From the NCBI GenBank assembly GCA_934149005.1, contig CAKPDN010000004.1, forward strand, positions 1-64,000: DNA of 64,000 bases, given 5' to 3'. This document shows positions 16,911-25,227 of the stretch, one piece after another (the stretch's first letter is position 1; every line of letters begins with the position of its first letter). This stretch comes from an uncultured Clostridia bacterium. GTDB taxonomy: Bacteria; Bacillota; Clostridia; TANB77; CAG-508. The position numbers were made by a program, and so were the translations under genes. A model generated the notes under the pieces. The model was not told the DNA's origin and made no database searches. It saw only the letters and a program-made list of their open reading frames with translations.

Positions 16911-16985
16911 AAAGGGCCACCACCCGAAAGGGATTAAGGGGCCCCTTAATCCCTTTCGGGTGGTGGCCCCGTAGGCCCTTTTTAG
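16911..16985. terminator. GC-rich perfect palindrome, probable terminator
   Basis: Two 28-base arms, 16914-16941 and 16942-16969, are exact reverse complements with no spacer. They are strongly GC-rich in an otherwise AT-rich region. AAAGGGCC at 16911-16918 can alternatively pair with GGCCCTTT at 16974-16981, which is followed by a run of T, so it can act as a terminator for rodA. The dus ribosome binding site follows within 10 bases. Confidence 0.75.
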
Positions 16986-16994
16986 GAGAAGTAT

Positions 16995-17972
16995 ATGTAT
17001 TTAAAAAAAATAAAAATAGGAAATTTAGAATTAGAAAATAATTTAATATTAGCTCCAATGGCAGGAGTAACAGATTTAGCATTTCGTAAAATATGCAAAA
17101 AATTTGGACCAGGATTAGTATGCACAGAGATGGTAAGCAGTAAAGCAATTTTTTATGATGATTCAAAAACAAAACTTTTAATGAATACAAATGATGAAAA
17201 AAGGCCTATCAGCATGCAAATATTTGGCAGTGATGAAGAAACAATGGGGTATGCTGCCAAATATGTAAGTAAAATAGCAGATATAGTTGATATTAATATG
17301 GGATGTCCTGCTCCAAAGGTAATAAAAAATGGAGATGGAAGTAAATTATTATTAGATATTAAAAAAGCCGAAAAGATAATAAGAACAGTAGTCAAAAATT
17401 CATATAAGCCAGTGACTTTGAAATTAAGAAAAGGTTGGGACTTAAATAATATTGTGGCAGTTGAATTTGCACAAATGGCAGAAAATGCAGGAGTATCAGC
17501 TATAACTATACATGGAAGAACAAGGTCAGAAATGTATTCTGGAAATGTTGATTTAGATATAATAAAAGAAGTAAAAAGTAGCATAAAAATTCCTGTAATA
17601 GGGAATGGAGATATAGTTGATGAAGAATCTGCTTTGAGAATGTTTGAATATACTGGTGTTGATGGTATAATGATAGGACGCGGAACATTTGGAAATCCTT
17701 GGATTTTTAAAAGGATAAAATATTTTTTAGAAACAGGAGAAAAAATGCCAGAAATAACAAGAAAAGAAAAATTAAGAGTACTAAAAAAACATATAGAACT
17801 TGAATTACAAGAAAAAGAAGAAATAACAGCTATAAGAGAAATGAGAAAACATATAGCGTGGTACACTAAAAATATGTCTAATTCAAGTGAATTCAGAAAC
17901 GAGATAAACAAGATTGAGAATAAAGAAGAATTAATTAAAAAAGTAGAAGACTTTTTTAATTATTCAATATAA
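16995..17972 (+). CDS. dus: tRNA-dihydrouridine synthase, DusB type
   Basis: A 325-residue flavoenzyme that reduces uridine to dihydrouridine in the tRNA D loop with NADPH. Visible motifs: APMAGVTDLAFR at the start of the TIM barrel (about 20-31), MGCPAPKV with the catalytic cysteine (about 100), IHGRTRSEMYSG, the FMN-phosphate loop GNGDI and GIMIGRGTFGNPW. Length and motifs fit the bacterial DusB group common in Firmicutes. TTAGGAGAAG precedes the ATG. It is separated from rodA by the GC-rich palindrome. Confidence 0.93.
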   Translation: MYLKKIKIGNLELENNLILAPMAGVTDLAFRKICKKFGPGLVCTEMVSSKAIFYDDSKTKLLMNTNDEKRPISMQIFGSDEETMGYAAKYVSKIADIVDINMGCPAPKVIKNGDGSKLLLDIKKAEKIIRTVVKNSYKPVTLKLRKGWDLNNIVAVEFAQMAENAGVSAITIHGRTRSEMYSGNVDLDIIKEVKSSIKIPVIGNGDIVDEESALRMFEYTGVDGIMIGRGTFGNPWIFKRIKYFLETGEKMPEITRKEKLRVLKKHIELELQEKEEITAIREMRKHIAWYTKNMSNSSEFRNEINKIENKEELIKKVEDFFNYSI

Positions 17973-18052
17973 ATAATCTTTGATAATATCAATTTTAATA
18001 ATTTTATAAAATAATTTAAACTAGAGTATATATTGTATTTATATATTCTGGT

Positions 18053-18268
18053 TTATTTTTTATATGGTTTTGAAATATCAGTTAGTCCCAATAAATAATC
18101 ACAAGAGGTATTATAAAATTCTGCAAGTTTTACCAAATTATATATATCAATAGTAATTTCACTAGATTCATACCTAGAATATGTTTGTTGAGTACAACCC
18201 AACATTTTAGCAAGTTGACTTTGAGTTAAATCCCTATCTTCTCTTAAATCTCTAATTCTTAATTTCAT
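18053..18268 (-). CDS. small XRE-family DNA-binding regulator
   Basis: A 71-residue protein that is essentially one Cro/C1 helix-turn-helix: LREDRDLTQSQLAKMLGCTQ, then QTYSRYESSEITI, then LVKLAEFYNTSCDYLLGL. It is divergent from the pilin-like gene at 18373. The 104 bases between them contain a promoter overlapped by an inverted repeat, so it probably controls itself, its neighbour, or both. Confidence 0.85.
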   Translation of the reverse strand: MKLRIRDLREDRDLTQSQLAKMLGCTQQTYSRYESSEITIDIYNLVKLAEFYNTSCDYLLGLTDISKPYKK

Positions 18269-18309
18269 AAAATCACCATAAAAATTATAAAATATTCGTA
18301 AAACGCGTA

Positions 18310-18338
18310 TTGACTTTTACACGTAATAAGTGTAAAAT
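18310..18338 (+). promoter_or_regulatory. promoter with overlapping operator palindrome
   Basis: TTGACT (18310-18315), a 17-base spacer, and TAAAAT (18333-18338) make a good promoter for the gene at 18373. The inverted repeat TTTTACAC (18315-18322) / GTGTAAAA (18330-18337) covers the spacer and -10 box, as expected for a repressor site of the divergent XRE protein. Confidence 0.65.
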
Positions 18339-18372
18339 GTCCATAAAATATTATATTAAAGGAGGAATTCAA

Positions 18373-19335
18373 ATGATAAAACAAAGTAAAGGTATAACAC
18401 TAATAGCACTTGTTGTAACAATAGTTATTTTACTCATCATTGCGGGTGTAACAATTCAGCAATTAACAGGAAATACATTATTTGAAAAAGCAAAACTTGC
18501 TAGAGAAAAACAAGATAATGTACAAAAATCAGAAGATAATATATTAAAAGAATATGAAAAAGCAATAAAATCAGATATAAGGGGAAGTAGTTCATATGAT
18601 GAAAATATATATGATATCTGGACAACATGGCTAAATTTAGCAGGAATTGAAAATCCTGAGAAATATAATGAACAAGATATATGTTCAAACAATGATATAA
18701 TGAACAAAGTTATGAATAATGAAAAAGCATTAGAATATATGCTAAAAAGTGAAAATTTCATAAAAGTAGCAGTTCTTAATTCAAATGTTGCAATGGAACA
18801 AATAAAAAGCTCTGAAACTGCACTAAATAAAATAGTAAATAATGACAAATGGTTTAACTATATGAAAAATACAGCCCAAAATTTATTACCTACATATGAT
18901 TCTACTTCAAATACTAAGGATGGAGTAACAATTTCTGCGAGTGATTCTCATCCAGGCACAGAAGAATATAGAGCGAGTGATGGAAATCTATCAACTAATT
19001 GGTCTACTTATAGTGGTAATTATAATCCACATTGGTTCCAAGTTGAATTTGATAAAACCAAAATTGTAACATCTTATTATTTAAACGGAGCTTATGGAAC
19101 AGGAACTTTATATAAATTTAATTTACAAGCCAGCGAAGATGGAAATAAATGGACTTCTTTAGAAGGAAATTCTATTCATGATGGAGTAAATAGTTCTACA
19201 GCAGGTGAATGGAAATTTGAAATAAATAATAAAAAAGCATATAAATATTATAGAATTTATTTCCCACAAGGAGGATGGACATGGGGTTCTTCTGGTGGTT
19301 GTGCAATAATGGAAGTAAAACTATTTGGTATTTAG
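18373..19335 (+). CDS. pilin-like leader protein with C-terminal discoidin (F5/8C-like) domain
   Basis: A 320-residue secreted or surface protein. The leader KGITLIALVVTIVILLIIAG has the same design as the protein at 12442. A helical stalk with KAKLAREKQDN follows, then a linker. The last 140 residues (from LLPTYDS) look like an F5/8-type C beta-sandwich: EYRASDGNLSTNWS, WFQVEFDKTKIVTSYYL, LQASEDGNKWTSL, YYRIYFPQG, and a final EVKLFGI. Such domains bind glycans. GGAGG seven bases upstream fixes the ATG at 18373 rather than an earlier in-frame start at 18310. It is probably a glycan-binding surface appendage component, and transcribed from the operator-bearing promoter next to the XRE gene. 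Confidence 0.75.
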   Translation: MIKQSKGITLIALVVTIVILLIIAGVTIQQLTGNTLFEKAKLAREKQDNVQKSEDNILKEYEKAIKSDIRGSSSYDENIYDIWTTWLNLAGIENPEKYNEQDICSNNDIMNKVMNNEKALEYMLKSENFIKVAVLNSNVAMEQIKSSETALNKIVNNDKWFNYMKNTAQNLLPTYDSTSNTKDGVTISASDSHPGTEEYRASDGNLSTNWSTYSGNYNPHWFQVEFDKTKIVTSYYLNGAYGTGTLYKFNLQASEDGNKWTSLEGNSIHDGVNSSTAGEWKFEINNKKAYKYYRIYFPQGGWTWGSSGGCAIMEVKLFGI

Positions 19336-19520
19336 ATATTATAAACAAAAAATTATATCTAAATCACATACATATGCTTTTAAGTAAGAATCAAAGGATA
19401 GTGTATCAAGTATAATAGTACACTTAAAAGGAAAAAGTATTTTTGTGATATTTTATAGACATGCCAATTTAAAGTACAGATAAATATTATAAAATAATAC
19501 AAATCAAAAACATAAAAACA

Positions 19521-19568
19521 AAAAAGCCGAATAAAAATTAATAACAAATAATTTTTAGGAGGCTTTTT
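19521..19568 (+). promoter_or_regulatory. hairpin enclosing the ribosome binding site of the next gene
   Basis: AAAAAGCC (19521-19528) pairs with GGCTTTTT (19561-19568), with an inner AAAAATTA/TAATTTTT pairing. The right arm contains part of the AGGAGG (19557-19562) and abuts the ATG at 19569. It could either terminate transcription or mask translation initiation. Confidence 0.5.
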
Positions 19569-20225
19569 ATGTATTCAAAAAAAATTAAACATACACATAA
19601 GAACGAAGGAACGAACAAAAGAAAAATAATCATAATCACAGCAATAGCAATACTATTAGTAATATTAGGAATAATTTTTATAAAAAATAACAATAAAACG
19701 GCTAAAACTTCAAAAATTGGAAACAATAGTAGTAGTCAAGAAATTGTAAACTATATTTTAAATATTAGTTCATATGAAACGCAAATTGAAGTAGAAGTAA
19801 AAAGCAACAAAAACAGTAATAAATATAAAATAAAACAAACATACATAAATAATCAAAACAACACACAAGAAGTAATAGAACCAAGTAATATACAAGGAGT
19901 AAAAATAATAAAAGAAGGGAATAACTTAAGAATAGAAAATACAAAATTAAGTTTAACAAAAATAATAGAAAACTATTCAGAGATAACACAAAATAATTTA
20001 GATTTAAGTAATTTTATAGAAAATTACAAAAACAACACAAATTCAAAATTTAAAGAAGAAAACAATCAAATAATAATGGAAACAACTGCAAAAACGGGAA
20101 ATAATTATCAAAAATATGAAAAATTATATGTATCAAAAGAAAATGGAAAACCAATAAAAATGGAGATAAAAGATACTAACCAAAACATAATAATTTACAT
20201 AATATATAATGAGGTGATAATATAA
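19569..20225 (+). CDS. membrane-anchored extracytoplasmic protein of unknown function
   Basis: A 218-residue protein with a basic N-terminus, one membrane helix (about 19-38, IIIITAIAILLVILGIIFI), and an extracytoplasmic part rich in Asn, Lys and Thr with alternating beta-like strands. The pattern of strands (ETQIEVEVKSN, KYKIKQTYIN, GVKIIKEGNNLRIEN, IIMETTAKTGNNY) recalls LolA-like lipoprotein-sorting folds seen in Firmicutes germination and cell-envelope proteins, but I see no diagnostic motif. It has no lipobox cysteine. Its start overlaps a hairpin. Confidence 0.6.
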   Translation: MYSKKIKHTHKNEGTNKRKIIIITAIAILLVILGIIFIKNNNKTAKTSKIGNNSSSQEIVNYILNISSYETQIEVEVKSNKNSNKYKIKQTYINNQNNTQEVIEPSNIQGVKIIKEGNNLRIENTKLSLTKIIENYSEITQNNLDLSNFIENYKNNTNSKFKEENNQIIMETTAKTGNNYQKYEKLYVSKENGKPIKMEIKDTNQNIIIYIIYNEVII

Positions 20226-20327
20226 AAAGGCATAAAACTTGTAAAAAAATAAATATGTCTATTATATTCTCAAATTACTAATATAAAAATATATACTTGA
20301 CACATACTAACATTAGGAGTGAATAAT

Positions 20328-20678
20328 ATGATAATAAAAAGAGGAGATATGTTTTATGCAGATTTAAGCCCAGTTGTAGGTTCGGAACAAGGAGGAATAC
20401 GACCAGTTTTAATAATACAAAATGATATGGGAAATAAATATAGTCCAACTGTAATTGCAGCAGCCATAACATCACAAACTAATAAAACAAAACTACCTAC
20501 ACATATAGAAATAAATTCAGAAAAGTGTGGACTAAAAAGTGATTCAGTTGTATTAACAGAGCAAATAAGAACTATAGATAAAAGCAGATTAAAAGAAAAA
20601 ATAGGGCATATAGAAGATGAACAAACAATAAACAAAATAAATAACGCACTAGGAGTAAGCTTTGGTTTAGAAGAATAA
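20328..20678 (+). CDS. ndoA: MazF/NdoA-type endoribonuclease toxin
   Basis: The 116-residue protein is a clear PemK/MazF ribonuclease: [20 protein letters not shown] at the N-terminus, RPVLIIQND, the S/T motif ITSQTNK, and [11 protein letters not shown] with the conserved catalytic arginine. EndoA of Bacillus cleaves mRNA at UACAU-like sites. AGGAG nine bases upstream of the ATG at 20328 favours this start over GTG at 20319. No MazE/NdoAI-like antitoxin gene lies next to it: the upstream gene is a membrane-anchored protein. In many Clostridia the antitoxin gene does precede ndoA directly, so its absence is notable. Confidence 0.93.
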   Translation: MIIKRGDMFYADLSPVVGSEQGGIRPVLIIQNDMGNKYSPTVIAAAITSQTNKTKLPTHIEINSEKCGLKSDSVVLTEQIRTIDKSRLKEKIGHIEDEQTINKINNALGVSFGLEE

Positions 20679-20686
20679 TAAAAAAC

Positions 20687-20740
20687 AAGGATTATTACGT
20701 AATCTCTTATAAAGAAGACTATGCAATAATCCTTTATCAT
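20687..20740. terminator. bidirectional terminator between mazF and the HD-GYP gene
   Basis: AAGGATTATT (20687-20696) pairs with AATAATCCTT (20725-20734) over a 28-base loop. It lies between two convergent genes and has A/T tracts outside. Confidence 0.6.
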
Positions 20741-20742
20741 TT

Positions 20743-21681
20743 TTAAACTTTTAATTTCTTAATAGTTTTAATTTCTTCAAATAATTTTTTAATATGTTCA
20801 TCTTTAGAAATAACAATATTTCTATAAGAATTTAGAATTTCTGAATAATTTTCAATAGTTTCTTGGCCAACTAACAAATATCTCATACCTTCAAGATAAT
20901 ATTTTTGTTTACTCTCGCTTTTAGAAGAAAGTCTTTTTTTATCATATTTTTCGATTTCTTCAAGTCTTTTAACTTCAGAATGTAATTCTTTTATATAGTC
21001 CATAACACAGGAAATTTCATATTCTGTATCATCAATAACTACTTTAATTAAAGCCTTAACAATAATAGGATTATTTTTACCAATTTTTGTATCCTTTACT
21101 GGAACTTTATAATTTTCCGGATGTTCAATAGGTTTACACTCATCTATCAAAATTTTAATAGTATCAATAATACCTATATGGGATTTATATTGTCTCTTAC
21201 TAACAATGGCATCATATTCATCTGCAACTCTGATAATTTGCCCCTCATAAGGAATATCTTTTTTTATTAAAGCATTTGGATATCCAGTTCCATTTAAAGC
21301 TTCATGATGATAAAGGGTTCCAGCAGCATAAGGTCTTAATTTTAAATCATCCATACAAATTTTATGGCCCAAAGTAGTATGGGTTTTCATAATTTCATAT
21401 TCTTCATCAGTTAAAGGTCCATTTTTTTGTAAAATTTTAGATGGAATAAACTGCTTACCAATATCATGTAAATAAGCACAAATTGTACAATACTCAGTAA
21501 AACTTTTAGAGCAATGCAAATATTGGCAAATTCTACAAACAATGCTTGCTACATTTTCAGAATGTTTTCTTGTAAAAACATCTAGGCTTCCCAAAATATT
21601 TAATTGATATTGCATACTTGTATCCAAATTATATGATTTTAAACTTGTTCTATCATAAAAATCAAAAATTTCTTTTTGCAT
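20743..21681 (-). CDS. HD-GYP domain phosphodiesterase
   Basis: A 312-residue protein. Residues about 50-200 form an HD-GYP domain: CAYLHDIGK (metal-binding HD), THTTLGHKIC, YHHEALNGTGYP (the HHExxxGxGYP signature) and RVADEYDAI. HD-GYP enzymes hydrolyse cyclic di-GMP or related dinucleotides. The C-terminal 110 residues are helical and possibly coiled coil. There is no receiver or membrane domain, so it is a cytosolic stand-alone enzyme. AGGAG before the ATG at 21681 supports that start; an upstream in-frame start would add 16 residues. Confidence 0.9.
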   Translation of the reverse strand: MQKEIFDFYDRTSLKSYNLDTSMQYQLNILGSLDVFTRKHSENVASIVCRICQYLHCSKSFTEYCTICAYLHDIGKQFIPSKILQKNGPLTDEEYEIMKTHTTLGHKICMDDLKLRPYAAGTLYHHEALNGTGYPNALIKKDIPYEGQIIRVADEYDAIVSKRQYKSHIGIIDTIKILIDECKPIEHPENYKVPVKDTKIGKNNPIIVKALIKVVIDDTEYEISCVMDYIKELHSEVKRLEEIEKYDKKRLSSKSESKQKYYLEGMRYLLVGQETIENYSEILNSYRNIVISKDEHIKKLFEEIKTIKKLKV

Positions 21682-21810
21682 AAACTTACTCCTATTTAAA
21701 AAACTGTAATTATAATAAAATTTTAACATAAATAATAAATAACTTCAACGAATAATTGTAAAATCTAAAAAAATGTGATAAAATATAGTCACATTTCAGT
21801 ATTGATTTAT

Positions 21811-22224
21811 ACATTTTGTGATATTTATGGATACTTGAGGACTACTATTATTTATAATTCTATCCGTTTGATTGGAGAGAAAAATAGAAAATCTTAAATT
21901 TAAAAATGAGAAATGTTCACGGCATAAGTTTAATATATGATATGTTTTAATAATTTTCTCAATTCAATACACAAATTAAGAATTTCTAAAATAAGTTAAT
22001 GGCACCCTTCCACCTAGTCCTCACTTCGTTCATCGTGAACTCTTTCCATGAACTTATTTAAGAAATTCTAAATTTACTTCAATTACATTCGAAAACATAT
22101 ATTAAACTTAGGTTAGAGTGAAAGAGGCGTATTTTTAAATATTAGATTTTCTTTTTGAACGCAATGAAAAGGATAGAATTATAAATAACAGTAGTCCTCA
22201 AGTATCCATAAATATCACAATATG
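21811..22224. repeat. fold-back element A with conserved structured core
   Basis: The outer arms, about 21811-21868 and 22168-22224, are near-perfect inverted repeats (for example GATATTTATGGATACTTGAG against its complement). Pairing continues inward to about 21907 and 22129. Inside, two more long helices form: 21924-21947 with 22091-22112, and 21976-22000 with 22049-22073. Unpaired blocks ATGAGAAATGTTCACGG, TGGCACCCTTCCAC, GTGAACTCTTTCCAT and GAGTGAAAGAGGC are shared with element B at 47667. There is no open reading frame. It sits between the divergent HD-GYP and aspS genes. It is either a structured RNA or a non-autonomous mobile element. Confidence 0.75.
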
Positions 22225-22290
22225 TAAAATTACTACTCAACTGTAACAAAATATAGATTATAGTAAAATATAAAAAGTCGGAGGAAAAAA

Positions 22291-24036
22291 ATGTATAGAA
22301 CAAAAACATGTGGAGAATTAAACATAAAAAATGTGAATGAAACAGTAGAATTAGCAGGTTGGATTCAAAAAATAAGAAATCTAGGAGCAATGATATTTAT
22401 TGATTTAAGAGACCAATTTGGAATCACACAAATTGTTATTAATGAAGAAGAATTACAAAAACAAGCAAAAGAGCTTACAACAGAAAGCTGTATTCACATT
22501 TCAGGAAAAGTTGTAGAAAGAAGTAATAAAAATACAAAAATTTCAACAGGAGAAATAGAAGTAATAGCAAATAAAATAGAGATATTAGGAAAATGTAAAA
22601 ATGTACTTCCATTTGAAATAAACACAGATCAAGAGGTAAGAGAAGATTTAAGACTAGAATATAGATTTTTAGATTTAAGAAACGAAAAATTGCACAACAA
22701 CATTTTACTACGTTCAAAAATCTTGAAAACATTAAGAGATAAAATGGATGAATTGGGATTTGCAGAAATTCAAACACCAATACTTGCAAACTCTTCACCA
22801 GAGGGAGCAAGAGACTACTTAGTACCAAGTAGATTAAATCCAGGAGAGTTTTATGCTTTACCACAAGCACCACAGCAATTCAAACAATTATTAATGGTAT
22901 CTGGATTTGATAAATATTTCCAAATAGCACCATGCTTTAGAGATGAAGACCCAAGAGCAGATAGAGCACCAGGAGAATTTTATCAATTAGATTTTGAAAT
23001 GAGTTTTGCAACGCAAGAAGATGTATTTAAAGTAATTGAAGAAGTCGTACCACATACATTTAAAAAATTCACAAATTGGAAAGTTGATGAAGGACCATTT
23101 ATAAAAATTCCATATAGAGAAGCAATGGAAAAATACGGAATTGATAAACCGGATTTAAGAAATCCATTAATAATACAAGATGTAACAAAATGTTTTGCTA
23201 ATTCAGATTTTAAAGCATTTGAAGGAAAAACAATAAAAGCAATAATAGTTCCAAATGGAGCAGAGCAAGGAAGAAAATTCTTTGATAAAATGACAGAATA
23301 TGCTACATCAGATGAAGTTGGAGCAAAAGGTTTAGCTTGGACAAAATATGAGGAAACAGGAGAAGTTACAGGAGGAATTGCCAAATTTATTACAGATGAA
23401 ATAAAAGACCAATTAGTAAATGAATTTGGAATGAGCAAAAACTCAAGTGTATTCTTTATAGCAGATAAATTTAAAACAGTACAAAAAATAGCAGGTTTAG
23501 TTAGAATTGAATTAGGAAAGAGATTAGACTTACTAGAAAAAGATGTTTATAGATTCTGCTACATCGTAGATTTTCCAATGTATGAATTATCAGATGAAGG
23601 AACAATAGATTTTAACCATAATCCATTCTCAATGCCACAAGGCGGAATGGAAGCATTAGAAACAAAAGATCCACTAGATATATTAGCATATCAATATGAC
23701 TTAGTATGTAATGGATATGAAATGGCATCAGGAGCAGTAAGAAACCATAATCCAGAAATAATGGTAAAAGCTTTTGAAATTTCAGGTTATAAAGAAGATG
23801 ATGTAAAAAATAGATTTGGTGCATTATATAATGCTTTCCAATATGGAACACCACCACACGCAGGTGCAGCACCAGGTGTAGACAGAATGGTAATGTTAAT
23901 AGAAGATTCTCAAAATATAAGAGAAGTAATAGCTTTCCCTAAAAACAAAAGAGCTAGAGACCTTCTTATGAGAGCACCATCAACTGTATCTGAACAACAA
24001 TTAAAAGATGTACATATTAAATTAGACATTGAATAA
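22291..24036 (+). CDS. aspS: aspartyl-tRNA synthetase
   Basis: A 581-residue class IIb synthetase. The N-terminal OB-fold anticodon-binding domain (VELAGWIQKIRNLGAMIFIDLRD) is followed by motif 2 (CFRDEDPRADR), the large bacterial GAD insertion domain (about 290-400), and motif 3 (GAAPGVDRMVMLIE). Length and the insertion domain match bacterial AspRS; whether it is discriminating or also charges tRNA-Asn cannot be decided here. GGAGG precedes the ATG. The leader is short, with no T-box visible; element A lies 65 bases upstream. Confidence 0.97.
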   Translation: MYRTKTCGELNIKNVNETVELAGWIQKIRNLGAMIFIDLRDQFGITQIVINEEELQKQAKELTTESCIHISGKVVERSNKNTKISTGEIEVIANKIEILGKCKNVLPFEINTDQEVREDLRLEYRFLDLRNEKLHNNILLRSKILKTLRDKMDELGFAEIQTPILANSSPEGARDYLVPSRLNPGEFYALPQAPQQFKQLLMVSGFDKYFQIAPCFRDEDPRADRAPGEFYQLDFEMSFATQEDVFKVIEEVVPHTFKKFTNWKVDEGPFIKIPYREAMEKYGIDKPDLRNPLIIQDVTKCFANSDFKAFEGKTIKAIIVPNGAEQGRKFFDKMTEYATSDEVGAKGLAWTKYEETGEVTGGIAKFITDEIKDQLVNEFGMSKNSSVFFIADKFKTVQKIAGLVRIELGKRLDLLEKDVYRFCYIVDFPMYELSDEGTIDFNHNPFSMPQGGMEALETKDPLDILAYQYDLVCNGYEMASGAVRNHNPEIMVKAFEISGYKEDDVKNRFGALYNAFQYGTPPHAGAAPGVDRMVMLIEDSQNIREVIAFPKNKRARDLLMRAPSTVSEQQLKDVHIKLDIE

Positions 24037-24054
24037 AAACAAGAGTATTTAATG

Positions 24055-24085
24055 AAGAATGAATTTTTGTATTCATTCTTTTTAT
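24055..24085 (+). terminator. terminator after aspS
   Basis: AAGAATGAAT (24055-24064) pairs with ATTCATTCTT (24071-24080), followed by T residues. Confidence 0.75.
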
Positions 24086-24181
24086 ATTGCTAAAATTAAC
24101 ATAATGTGTTATAATATGAAAGAAAAATCACACAGCATTTAATAAATAGTTATAGTATAACTATTATAAGGAGGAAAGAAT

Positions 24182-25165
24182 ATGATAAAAAGGCTACTAA
24201 TACGGCTAAAAGCAAAAAAAGAAGAAAAAGTCTTGAAAGAAAATAAGCAGAAGGAGAAAAAAGAAAGATTAAAAAAAGATACTTCATACACAGTTTCAGA
24301 AAATGCTAATCCTGATAATATACTTATAGATACATGTGCACTTAATTCTAAAGAAGGAATAAAAGTGATTGATGAAAGTCTCAAAGTAAATGTATTGTAT
24401 TCAGTAATTGAAGAGATGGACAATATAAAATCTAAAAAAACAAGGAAAAAGTATAAATCACGGCAAGAAATAAACTTAATAAGTAATATTTCAAAGTATT
24501 CCAAAGAAATGATGGAAAAACCAAAATACAATTTGATTGAATATTGTTATGACAGAAAGGAAGGATATGTTGACAACATAATATTGAATTATTTGAAAAA
24601 AATACCGAAAAGAAAAAGGCCAACATTATTGACAGCTGATACATTATTAGCTGTTAAAGCCAGATGTCTAAAAATTGAAGTTATTCTTATTAATGCAGAA
24701 CAGAACAAAAAAACGAAAAATAATGCCGAAGCTAAACAAAAAGCTGCAAAGAGCATCCAAAGTAAACCAGAAGTAAAGAAGAATCTTAATGAAAACAAAG
24801 TAAAAAAACAAACTCCAGAAGAAAAGGAAAACAAAACAACACTTAACATATTAGGCAAAGTAATTTCATATACCCAAGACAGTGTCAAAATAAAAAGTTA
24901 CTGTAGAGACAGCATAATGTTTATAGTTAATGCAGAGAAATGCGAAGAACTAAACTCAAATGTAGAAAATATAATTGAAACACATTTTGATTACTTCGTA
25001 GTCATAAAATATATGCCAAAATATAAGATGGTAAGAATTGTAAAAGTAATTATTAGAAAAGACATTAAGGAAGAAGTATATGACTGTAAATTTGTTAATG
25101 AAATTTATAAGTTGCCTATTCATGAAAACGTATTAGAAAAAGCTAAAATCAATTTAAAAGTCTAA
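24182..25165 (+). CDS. PIN-domain protein with basic linker
   Basis: The 327-residue protein has a basic N-terminus, a PIN nuclease domain at about 40-165 (ILIDTCALNS, VIEEMDNIKSK, and LLTADTLLAVKA supply the acidic residues), a Lys/Glu-rich linker (about 175-220), and a C-terminal domain of about 100 residues (LGKVISYTQDSVKIKSYC onward) that could be an RNA-binding beta domain. This is like PIN-containing PhoH-type proteins but lacks an ATPase. A perfect AGGAGG fixes the start. It contains the only two in-frame CGG codons (24203-24205 and 24461-24463) I found that are not at a frame break. At both, a +1 slip would meet a stop almost at once. Confidence 0.8.
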   Translation: MIKRLLIRLKAKKEEKVLKENKQKEKKERLKKDTSYTVSENANPDNILIDTCALNSKEGIKVIDESLKVNVLYSVIEEMDNIKSKKTRKKYKSRQEINLISNISKYSKEMMEKPKYNLIEYCYDRKEGYVDNIILNYLKKIPKRKRPTLLTADTLLAVKARCLKIEVILINAEQNKKTKNNAEAKQKAAKSIQSKPEVKKNLNENKVKKQTPEEKENKTTLNILGKVISYTQDSVKIKSYCRDSIMFIVNAEKCEELNSNVENIIETHFDYFVVIKYMPKYKMVRIVKVIIRKDIKEEVYDCKFVNEIYKLPIHENVLEKAKINLKV

Positions 25166-25188
25166 CCGCGTAGGTTAGACTTTTTTAA
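25156..25188 (+). terminator. terminator after the PIN gene
   Basis: AAAAGTCTAACC (25156-25167) pairs with GGTTAGACTTTT (25173-25184) and is followed by T residues. Confidence 0.85.
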
Positions 25189-25227
25189 AAAAGTATGTTA
25201 AAATATACAATATAAGGAGGAATAAAA

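Noticed and set aside
21682..22290. T-box or riboswitch leader for aspS
   Set aside because: No T-box sequence or specifier-loop arrangement is visible, and the structured part is an independent palindromic element that also occurs at 47667.
22983..23438. Open frame on the minus strand inside aspS
   Set aside because: aspS is certain here and the antisense frame shows only hydrophobic low-complexity sequence typical of shadows.
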